In this document: piece by piece, positions 45,306-52,370 of the stretch
How positions within the stretch are numbered: the first letter of the stretch is position 1
Layout: each line of letters starts with the position of its first letter
Assembly (NCBI RefSeq): GCF_029428875.1
Contig: NZ_JAJSOO010000001.1
Location: 2,232,001-2,296,000, forward strand
DNA length: 64,000 nucleotides
Reading direction: 5' to 3'
From: Streptomyces sp. JH34
Lineage (GTDB): Bacteria; Actinomycetota; Actinomycetes; Streptomycetales; Streptomycetaceae
Made by a program: the position numbers and the translations under genes
Notes under the pieces: generated by a model
Databases searched by the model: none
Told to the model about the DNA's origin: nothing
What the model saw: the letters and a program-made list of their open reading frames with translations, nothing else

Positions 45306-46313
45306 ATGATCGAGCTCGACGGCCTCACCAAACGCTTCGGCAACAAGGTTGCCGTCGACCGTCTGTCATGCCGGGTCAGACCGGGGATGGTGACGGGATT
45401 TCTCGGCCCCAACGGCGCGGGCAAGTCCACGACCATGCGGATGATGCTCGGCCTCGACAACCCGACCAGCGGCACGGTGCGGATCGACGGCCGCCACTAC
45501 CGCGACCTCCAGGAGCCGCTCAAGCACATCGGGGCCCTGCTGGACGCCAAGTCGATGCACGGCGGGCGCAGCGCGTACAACAACCTCCTGTGTCTCGCCC
45601 AGAGCAACGGCATCCCGGCGAGCCGCGTCTCCCACGTGCTGGACACGGTCGGCCTGACCGCGGTGGCGAAGAAGAAGTCGAAGGGCTTCTCGCTCGGTAT
45701 GGGCCAGCGGCTGGGAATCGCGGCCGCGCTGCTCGGGGACCCCGAGATCCTGATGTTCGACGAACCCGTCAACGGACTGGACCCGGAGGGGATCCACTGG
45801 ATCAGGAATCTGATGAAGACCCTCGCGGCGGAAGGCCGGACGATCTTCGTCTCCTCGCACCTGATGAGTGAGATGGCACTGACCGCCGATCATCTGATCG
45901 TCATCGGACAGGGCAGACTGCTCGCGGACACCTCCATGGCGGACTTCATCCACGAGAACTCCCGCAGCTTCGTGCGGATGCGCTCCCCGGAACAGGAGCG
46001 TCTGCGCGATCTCCTGCACGCGGAGGGCGTCGTCGCGGTCGAATCGGGCAACGGGACGCTGGAGATCGACGACGAGGCACCCGAGCGGCTCGGGGAGCTC
46101 GCCGGCCGGCACGGGATCGTGCTGCACGAGCTCAGCGCCCAGCGGGCCTCCCTGGAGGAGGCGTTCATGCAGATGACGGCGGGCTCCGTCGAGTACCACG
46201 CCCATTCCGATCGCGACGGTGCCCCTCCACCGCCGGTGGGCCCGCACTGGGGCGAGCAGTGGAACGAGCGGCAGACCGGCGGCACGGCCGGCGAACGTAC
46301 GACGGGGGTGTGA
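45306..46313 (+). CDS. ABC transporter ATPase 1 (ABC-2 exporter type)
   Basis: The 335-residue ATPase has Walker A GPNGAGKST (residues 37-45), the signature SLGMGQRLGIAAALLGDP, and Walker B EILMFDEPVNGLDPEG. The H-loop is FVSSHLMSEM, and a C-terminal regulatory extension is typical of drug or antimicrobial-peptide exporters. A TAGCGT hexamer at 45294-45299 lies 6 bp before the ATG with no ribosome site, so a leaderless transcript is likely. It pairs with the permease immediately downstream and is a clear paralogue of the ATPase at 47235. Confidence 0.93.
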   Translation: MIELDGLTKRFGNKVAVDRLSCRVRPGMVTGFLGPNGAGKSTTMRMMLGLDNPTSGTVRIDGRHYRDLQEPLKHIGALLDAKSMHGGRSAYNNLLCLAQSNGIPASRVSHVLDTVGLTAVAKKKSKGFSLGMGQRLGIAAALLGDPEILMFDEPVNGLDPEGIHWIRNLMKTLAAEGRTIFVSSHLMSEMALTADHLIVIGQGRLLADTSMADFIHENSRSFVRMRSPEQERLRDLLHAEGVVAVESGNGTLEIDDEAPERLGELAGRHGIVLHELSAQRASLEEAFMQMTAGSVEYHAHSDRDGAPPPPVGPHWGEQWNERQTGGTAGERTTGV

Positions 46314-46318
46314 CGGCG

Positions 46319-47098
46319 ATGGCATCGGTACCCGCGGTCCTGAATTCCGAGTGGACCAAGATCCGTACGGTCTCGTCGACCACCTGGACGCTGATCTGCG
46401 CGTTCCTCGTCACCGTCGCCATGGGCGCGGCGCTGAGCGCTCTGCTGAACAGCCAGTTCGACGATCTCTCCGCCGCCGAGCAGGCCACCTTCGACCCGAC
46501 GTTCGTGAGCTTCTCCGGGATGGTCCTCGGGCAGCTGGCGATGGTCGTCTTCGGTGTCCTCGTGGTGGGCACCGAGTACAGCTCGGGCATGATCCGCACC
46601 TCGCTGGCGGCCGTGCCGCAGCGCGGGTCGTTCCTCTTCAGCAAGGTCGCGGTCGCGGGCGTCCTGGCGCTGGTGGTCGGCCTCGCCACCAGCTTCGTGA
46701 CGTTCTTCCTCAGCCAGGCGCTGCTCGGCGACCGCGGCACGGACATCGGTGCGGAGAACGTACTGCGCGCGGTGGTCGGCGGCGGCATCTACATGGGTCT
46801 GATCGCGGTCTTCTCGATGGGCGTGGCCACGATGCTGCGCAGCTCCATGCTGTCGCTGGGCATCCTGATGCCGTTCTTCTTCCTCGTCTCGCAGATCCTC
46901 TCGGCGGTCCCGGGCGCGAAGAGCGTCGCCCGGTACTTCCCCGACCGGGCCGGATCCAAGATCATGCAGGTGGTCCCCGACGCCATGAACAGCGACCCGG
47001 CGCCGTACGGTCCGTGGGCCGGGCTCGGGATCATGGCGCTGTGGGTGGTGGCCGCGCTCGTCGGCGGCTACCTCGTGCTGAAGAAGCGGGACGCCTGA
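46319..47098 (+). CDS. ABC-2 permease 1
   Basis: The 259-residue permease has the N-terminal amphipathic motif LNSEWTKIRTVSS and six predicted helices, ending VVAALVGGYLVLKKRDA. I chose ATG 46319 because GGGGGTGA (46305-46312) is a near-perfect ribosome site 6 nt upstream; a GTG at 46310 overlapping the ATPase stop is possible. It forms the channel for ATPase 1. The substrate is unknown; homologues export lantibiotics, antibiotics or unknown envelope compounds. Confidence 0.92.
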   Translation: MASVPAVLNSEWTKIRTVSSTTWTLICAFLVTVAMGAALSALLNSQFDDLSAAEQATFDPTFVSFSGMVLGQLAMVVFGVLVVGTEYSSGMIRTSLAAVPQRGSFLFSKVAVAGVLALVVGLATSFVTFFLSQALLGDRGTDIGAENVLRAVVGGGIYMGLIAVFSMGVATMLRSSMLSLGILMPFFFLVSQILSAVPGAKSVARYFPDRAGSKIMQVVPDAMNSDPAPYGPWAGLGIMALWVVAALVGGYLVLKKRDA

Positions 47099-47234
47099 GC
47101 ACGGGCCGGGCTCCGACGCTCCGCGCGACCACTTGGCCGGAACCGCCTGCGGCTGGTTATCCTCCTAACTCTTGACGGGGGCACAGGGCCTGAGGCCTGG
47201 GCCCCGACGACGGATGAGTCGATGGGGCTGGAGA

Positions 47235-48377
47235 ATGATCGAGGCAGTCGGCCTGACCAAGCGCTACGGCGCGAAGACGGCCGTGCACAACCTTTCCTTC
47301 CAGGTGCGGCCAGGTGCCGTGACGGGGTTCCTCGGTCCCAACGGGTCGGGCAAGTCCACCACCATGCGCATGATGCTGGGCCTGGACCGGCCGACGTCCG
47401 GACACGTGACGATCGGTGGTCACGCCTTCCGCAGTCTGCCGAACGCACCGCGCCAGGTGGGTGCGCTGCTCGACGCGAAGGCCGTGCACGGCGGGCGCAG
47501 CGCCCGTAACCACCTGCTGAGCCTGGCCCAGCTGGCGGGCATCCCGGCGGCCCGGGTGGACGAGGTCCTCGGGGTGGTCGGACTGCAGGACGTCGCGAAG
47601 AGGCGGTCCAAGGGCTTCTCCCTGGGAATGGGACAGCGGCTCGGGATCGCGGCGGCGCTGCTCGGCGACCCGCAGGTGCTGCTCTTCGACGAACCGGTCA
47701 ACGGGCTCGACCCCGAGGGCATCCTCTGGGTCCGGAACCTGATGAAGCAGCTGGCCTCGGAGGGCCGTACGGTCTTCGTCTCCAGCCATCTGATGAGCGA
47801 GATGGCCCTCACCGCCGACCATCTGATCGTGATCGGCCGCGGGCAGCTCCTCGCCGACATGAGCGTCACCGACTTCATCTCGGCGAACTCGGCGGACTTC
47901 GCCCGGGTTCGCGTCCCGGCCGACCGGCCGGAGCACCGGGAGAAGCTGACGTCCTCGCTCACCGAGGCGGGCGGCCAGGTCATGCCGGAACCGGACGGCG
48001 CCCTGCGCGTCACCGGACTCCCGCTGCCCCGGATCAGCGACCTGGCGCACGGGTCGGACGTCCGGCTCTGGGAACTCTCCCCGCACCGGGCCTCGCTCGA
48101 GGAGGCGTACATGCGGATGACGCAGGGCGCCGTGGACTACCGCTCGACGGCGGACGCCAAGGAAGGGCTCCAGCCCCCGCCGCCCGGCTACGGCTACCCC
48201 GGTCATGAGGGCCAGGGGCAGCCGGGTCACGCGCAGCTGCCTCCGCCGGATGTACCGCAGCAGGGCTGGTACGCCCCGCCGCCCCCGGGACAGAACCCGT
48301 ACGCCGCCGCACCGGCACCCGCCCCCGCGCCCACCGCGGAGCGGACCGGGCGCAAGACCGACGAGGACCCCCGATGA
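47235..48377 (+). CDS. ABC transporter ATPase 2 with Pro-rich tail
   Basis: The 380-residue ATPase repeats the marks of ATPase 1 (GPNGSGKST, SLGMGQRLGIAAALLGDP, VLLFDEPVNGLDPEG, FVSSHLMSEM). It adds a C-terminal extension of about 70 residues rich in Pro, Gly, Gln and Tyr (PPPPGYGYPGHEG, GWYAPPPPGQNPYAAAPAPAPAP). ATG 47235 is supported by the family start MIEAVGLTKRYG and an adjacent GGAG. Its stop overlaps the permease start. The two ATPase-permease pairs look like a tandem duplication. Confidence 0.93.
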   Translation: MIEAVGLTKRYGAKTAVHNLSFQVRPGAVTGFLGPNGSGKSTTMRMMLGLDRPTSGHVTIGGHAFRSLPNAPRQVGALLDAKAVHGGRSARNHLLSLAQLAGIPAARVDEVLGVVGLQDVAKRRSKGFSLGMGQRLGIAAALLGDPQVLLFDEPVNGLDPEGILWVRNLMKQLASEGRTVFVSSHLMSEMALTADHLIVIGRGQLLADMSVTDFISANSADFARVRVPADRPEHREKLTSSLTEAGGQVMPEPDGALRVTGLPLPRISDLAHGSDVRLWELSPHRASLEEAYMRMTQGAVDYRSTADAKEGLQPPPPGYGYPGHEGQGQPGHAQLPPPDVPQQGWYAPPPPGQNPYAAAPAPAPAPTAERTGRKTDEDPR

Positions 48378-49258
48378 CGATGCCTCCGCCGCCGCAGGAG
48401 CAGATGCCCCCGCAGGTGCACCAGGCGGCTCCTCAGCAGCCGCGGCAGGGCTGGGGTGACCCCGCCGGCCTCTACGCCTCTCCCATCCCCGTGCGCACCC
48501 CGGGCCTCGGCGACGCCATCGCCTCCGAGTGGACGAAGATCCGCTCCGTGCGCTCCACGATGTGGACGCTCGGCGTGATGGTCGTGCTGCTGCTCGGCAT
48601 CGGTCTGCTCGTCGCGTTCGTCGTGAGCCTGTCGGACGCCCCCCGGGAAAAGGCGCCCGTGCTCACGCTCGGCTTCTTCGGCGTGCTGCTCAGCTCGATC
48701 TGCGTGATCACACTCGGCGTGCTGACCATCGCGTCGGAGTACAGCACCGGCATGATCCGTACGACGCTGACCGCCTGCCCGAGCCGGGCACGGATCCTGA
48801 TCGCGAAGTCGGTCGTCTTCTTCCTGCTCGCGTTCGCGATCACGACGGTGACGACCGGGATCGTCGGCGTCCTCCAGACCGCCATGCTCGACGGAGCCAC
48901 GCCCGGCACGGGCGTCTGGGTGCGCTCCACGGTGGGGATCGGCCTCTACGTCGCCACCCTCGGGCTGCTCTCGCTCGCGGTCGGCGCGATCGTGCGGCAC
49001 TCGGCGGGAGCCATCACGATCATGATCGCGGTGGTGCTGCTCCCGCTCGTCATGGCGATCTTCATGCTCTCGCCGTCGCTGGCGTCCGTGCAGCAGGCGC
49101 TCTTCGAGTGGTCCATCCCCAACCAGCTCGGCGCGATGTACGACGCGTCGGTCACCTCGTCGGGGCCGTCTGGCTGGGAGCCGCTGTGGGTCGTCCTCGG
49201 CGTGACCGCGGTGGCCATGGCCGGCGCCTTCGCGGCGCTGGACCGGCGGGACGTCTGA
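48374..49258 (+). CDS. ABC-2 permease 2 with Pro/Gln-rich N-terminus
   Basis: The 294-residue permease begins with about 50 disordered residues (PPPPQEQMPPQVHQAAPQQP) before the conserved SEWTKIRSVRSTMWTLGV motif and six helices, ending GAFAALDRRDV. The Pro/Gln-rich N-terminus mirrors the Pro-rich C-terminus of ATPase 2; paralogue 1 has neither. The ATG overlaps the ATPase stop. Two Pro-rich cytosolic extensions in partner proteins could mediate contact with each other or with a third protein. Confidence 0.92.
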   Translation: MTMPPPPQEQMPPQVHQAAPQQPRQGWGDPAGLYASPIPVRTPGLGDAIASEWTKIRSVRSTMWTLGVMVVLLLGIGLLVAFVVSLSDAPREKAPVLTLGFFGVLLSSICVITLGVLTIASEYSTGMIRTTLTACPSRARILIAKSVVFFLLAFAITTVTTGIVGVLQTAMLDGATPGTGVWVRSTVGIGLYVATLGLLSLAVGAIVRHSAGAITIMIAVVLLPLVMAIFMLSPSLASVQQALFEWSIPNQLGAMYDASVTSSGPSGWEPLWVVLGVTAVAMAGAFAALDRRDV

Positions 49259-49259
49259 C

Positions 49260-49589
49260 TCAGTACCGCGGAGCGTTCCTGGACCGCTGCACCCGTGTGG
49301 TGCGGCGGTCCTTCGCGTTCCAGCAGGCTTTGTGCCAGTGCCTGCGGTCGTCGATCCCGCCGTACTCCGGCCAGGCGACGAGGTGCGGGACCCCGGACGG
49401 GATCTCCTGGTCGCAGCCGGGGCAGCGGTAGCGCTTGCCCACCGTGCTCGCGCCGCTCACCGGGCGCACCGACCACTCCTCGCCCTGCCAGCTCTCGGTG
49501 GCACCGCCCCCGCCGTACCGGCCGCCTTCGCCCGCTGGGTTGCCGGTGGGACCATCGCCGCCTCGTGGGCGGTTGCGGCGCGGGGACAC
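49260..49589 (-). CDS. Small putative zinc-ribbon protein
   Basis: The 109-residue protein has a basic Gly/Arg-rich N-terminus (SPRRNRPRGGDG) and a C-terminal zinc-finger-like module: YRCPGCDQEIPSGVPHLVAWPEYGG...RHWHKACW. The CX2C pair with the later HX3C would form one metal site, reminiscent of HNH or ribbon folds without a nuclease motif. I chose GTG 49589 because GAGGTG lies 4 nt upstream. It ends 1 bp from the permease stop, tail to tail. Such proteins are common in Streptomyces, often under unsupported 'ATP/GTP-binding' labels. Confidence 0.8.
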   Translation of the reverse strand: MSPRRNRPRGGDGPTGNPAGEGGRYGGGGATESWQGEEWSVRPVSGASTVGKRYRCPGCDQEIPSGVPHLVAWPEYGGIDDRRHWHKACWNAKDRRTTRVQRSRNAPRY

Positions 49590-49800
49590 GGGACACCTCA
49601 CGGGGCCGGAACGGACGGAACGTCCCGTCCAGCCTAGAGGCATCGGCCGCCGGCCTGAGGCGCCCGATGCCTGTGAGCAGCGGCGGGGCGGGTGGGTTAC
49701 CGGAAAATCGCAACAACTTCGCCGTGGACCGTGCCTTTGGCACGTGTCAGACGTTGTTGCCGGTAGGGGGACCGCGTCGGCCGTAAGGAGGCGATAGGCG

Positions 49801-50832
49801 ATGCGCGTAGGAACATTCGTACTGGCGGCCCAGTTCCCGGGCCAGGGACAGGGCGAGGCTCTGCACCGGGCCGTCAGGTCCGCGGAGGTCGCGGAGGAGT
49901 CGGGACTCGATTCCGTGTGGCTGGCGGAACACCACTTCGTGCCGTACGGAGTGTGCCCGTCCGCCACGACCCTCGCCGCACTGCTGCTCGGCCGCACCCG
50001 CAGGATCCGGGTGGGCACGGCGGTGAGCGTGCTGCCGAACCAGCACCCGGTCATGCTGGGTGAGCAGGCCGCGCTGCTGCACCTGACCAGCGGCGGGCGC
50101 TTCTCCCTCGGGGTCGGGCGCGGCGGTCCGTGGGTCGACCTGGAGGTGTTCGGCGGCGGGCTCGACGCGTACGAGAAGGGCTTCCCCGAGGCGCTGGAGC
50201 TGCTGTTGGAGTGGCTGGACAAACCCCGGGTGGCGGGCACCGGGGAGCGTTACGGCTTCCGCGAGGTCGCCGTGGTGCCCCGGGCCGACGAGCTCCTCGG
50301 GGACGGTCCGGCGGGCCCCGAGGTGGTCGTCGCCTGTACGTCGCCGAAAAGCGTGAAAATCGCCGCTGAAAAGGGTTTGCCCATGCTCCTCGGGATGCAC
50401 TGCGGTGACGAGGAGAAGGCCGACATGGTCGCCCTGTGGCGATCGGCCGCCCGGGAGGCCGGTCAGCCGGCGGAGGTCGCGGAGCGGGTAGCACATGTGT
50501 CCGCAGGGGTGGCGCAGATCGCCGACCGCCCCGCCGATGCCGTGGAGACGCTCGTGAAGGCGATGCCGGGCTGGCTGCGGCAGGGGCTCGACGCCCATGT
50601 GACGGTCGACGGCCGCCACCGGGTGATGCGCGACCCCGTCGCCTACACGGAGTTCCTGTGCGGCCTGCATCCGGTGGGTCCGCCCCGTTTCGCGGCGGAC
50701 CGGCTGGCGGCCACGGCGGAGCGCACGGGCATCACCCGCTTCGCCCTCATGGTGGAGGGCTCGGGCGATCTCGCGGCGACGGAGACGAATGTGCAGCGGC
50801 TGGGCACGGAAGTGCTGCCGTTGCTGGAATGA
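49801..50832 (+). CDS. LLM-class (probably F420-dependent) oxidoreductase
   Basis: The 343-residue protein has the luciferase-like TIM-barrel pattern: MRVGTFVLAAQFPGQGQGEAL, SGLDSVWLAEHHFVPYGVCPSATTLAALL, RIRVGTAVSVLPNQHPVMLGEQAALL, and GRFSLGVGRGG near residues 99-110. Actinobacterial members mostly use coenzyme F420; FMN is possible. AAGGAGG lies 9-15 nt before the ATG. It stands alone between convergent or divergent neighbours, and its substrate cannot be inferred. Confidence 0.88.
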   Translation: MRVGTFVLAAQFPGQGQGEALHRAVRSAEVAEESGLDSVWLAEHHFVPYGVCPSATTLAALLLGRTRRIRVGTAVSVLPNQHPVMLGEQAALLHLTSGGRFSLGVGRGGPWVDLEVFGGGLDAYEKGFPEALELLLEWLDKPRVAGTGERYGFREVAVVPRADELLGDGPAGPEVVVACTSPKSVKIAAEKGLPMLLGMHCGDEEKADMVALWRSAAREAGQPAEVAERVAHVSAGVAQIADRPADAVETLVKAMPGWLRQGLDAHVTVDGRHRVMRDPVAYTEFLCGLHPVGPPRFAADRLAATAERTGITRFALMVEGSGDLAATETNVQRLGTEVLPLLE

Positions 50833-50929
50833 CCCGTTCACGCTGATGGTCCTGGTGGTGCGGTGGTGCGGGAGCTGCCGCCCCGGAGCCAGTTGCACCT
50901 CCCGCGGCCCGAAGCGGCAGCAGAAGCGT

Positions 50930-51322
50930 TCAGCAGTCCCGTAGTTCGGGCGACTGGTTGAGCAACTGACCCCTGACCGAGGTGAATCGGGCAAGGCGCT
51001 CGTCGACCGAGGCGTCCAGCGGGAACACCGCGACGCGGTGGCAGTTCTGGAATGCGAGGCGCACTCCGAAGTGCCGCTGCAGCGCGCCGCGTATCGCATC
51101 ACTCGCGAGCGCACGCAGCAGCTGACCACGTGCCTGCTCGTCCGGCGGGGGCGTCTGGTTGTCGGCGAATTCTCCGCCGTCGACCTTCAGCTGGGCCACC
51201 AGAGAGCTGATCATCTCCCATGCGTAGGGCAGGGAGGTCCGGACGCAGTCGACGAAGTCGGCTTCGTCGACCTCGCCTCGCTCGGCCTGTTCCAACAGCG
51301 CCGGTGAGACGTCGAGCGACAT
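50930..51322 (-). CDS. SCO5389-family conserved protein
   Basis: The 130-residue protein (MSLDVSPALLEQAERGEVDEADFVDCVRTSLPYAWEMISSLVAQL...) is mostly helical with a central segment ADNQTPPPDEQARGQLLRALASDAIRGALQRHFGVRLAFQNCHRVAVF. It matches the actinobacterial family named after SCO5389, without known function. The ATG at 51322 follows AGAGGAGAA. It is divergent from nucS. No membrane helix or signal peptide is seen. Confidence 0.85.
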   Translation of the reverse strand: MSLDVSPALLEQAERGEVDEADFVDCVRTSLPYAWEMISSLVAQLKVDGGEFADNQTPPPDEQARGQLLRALASDAIRGALQRHFGVRLAFQNCHRVAVFPLDASVDERLARFTSVRGQLLNQSPELRDC

Positions 51323-51579
51323 GGGTTCTCCTCTCGCGACCCCGACGGGTGGCCGGGGCCTTACGGGCAGGGCAGGATGGCGACGCTGCGTACACAGACG
51401 GCGACCTCCTGCTTCCACGGTAAGGGCGCAGTCCAGGCCGCACCAGGAGATTGGGAACACAACCGGCCAATAACGAACGGTCGCAAAGAGGGGCAAGCCC
51501 GAAACGCGCCCTTCGGGCGGCCGCCGGGACGGGTCCGGGAATCGCGTGGAGCACGGGTCGTCGAGTAGCGTTGCCGACC

Positions 51580-52251
51580 ATGCGTCTCGTCATCGCCCGT
51601 TGCTCCGTCGACTACGCGGGCCGGCTCACTGCCCACCTGCCCTCCGCCCCCCGTCTGATCCTGGTGAAGGCGGACGGCAGCGTCTCGATCCACGCCGACG
51701 ACCGGGCGTACAAACCTCTCAACTGGATGTCCCCGCCGTGCACCCTGAAGGAGGGCGCCGACGACAGCGAGGGCGTCTGGACCGTGGTGAACAAAGCGGG
51801 CGAGAAACTGATCATCACGATGGAGGAGATCCTCCATGACTCGTCCCATGAGCTGGGTGTCGACCCGGGGCTCATCAAGGACGGCGTGGAGGCGCATCTC
51901 CAGGAGCTGCTCGCCGACCGCATCGAGATCGTCGGCGAGGGCTACACCCTGATCCGCCGTGAGTACCCGACCGCGATCGGCCCGGTCGACATCCTCTGCC
52001 GGGACGCGGACGGCGCGACGGTGGCCGTGGAGCTGAAGCGGCGGGGCGACATCGACGGCGTGGAGCAGCTGACCCGCTACCTGGAGCTGCTCAACCGCGA
52101 TCCCCATCTGGCGCCGGTGCGGGGCGTGTTCGCGGCGCAGGAGATCAAGCCGCAGGCCCGGGTGCTGGCGACGGACCGCGGGATCGGGTGCCTGGTCCTC
52201 GACTACGACGCGATGCGCGGCATCGAGGACGACAAGCTGCGGTTGTTCTGA
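51580..52251 (+). CDS. nucS: Endonuclease NucS (non-canonical mismatch repair)
   Basis: The 223-residue nuclease has the N-terminal DNA-binding domain ([39 protein letters not shown]) and a PD-(D/E)XK C-terminal core ([38 protein letters not shown]). It ends KLRLF, resembling the clamp-binding tail of mycobacterial NucS. In actinobacteria lacking MutS/MutL, NucS cuts mismatches and limits mutation. TAGCGT at 51566-51571 is 9 bp before the ATG without a ribosome site, suggesting a leaderless mRNA. Confidence 0.95.
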   Translation: MRLVIARCSVDYAGRLTAHLPSAPRLILVKADGSVSIHADDRAYKPLNWMSPPCTLKEGADDSEGVWTVVNKAGEKLIITMEEILHDSSHELGVDPGLIKDGVEAHLQELLADRIEIVGEGYTLIRREYPTAIGPVDILCRDADGATVAVELKRRGDIDGVEQLTRYLELLNRDPHLAPVRGVFAAQEIKPQARVLATDRGIGCLVLDYDAMRGIEDDKLRLF

Positions 52252-52308
52252 CGCTGTCACGACCTGAGGCTGGTGCCGCGGGACTCCCACAAGGCGCCAC
52301 ACAGACAT

Positions 52309-52354
52309 GAGAACCCCTCGGCGGGCCCGGATCCGGGCCCGCCGAGGGGTTCTC
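52309..52354. terminator. 46-bp perfect palindrome between nucS and the AAA gene
   Basis: Arms of 22-23 bp are exactly complementary about a central AT, with no true loop until a few base pairs open. It sits between convergent stops (52251 and 52371) and serves both. Confidence 0.9.
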
Positions 52355-52370
52355 GGCTGCGGGACAGCCC

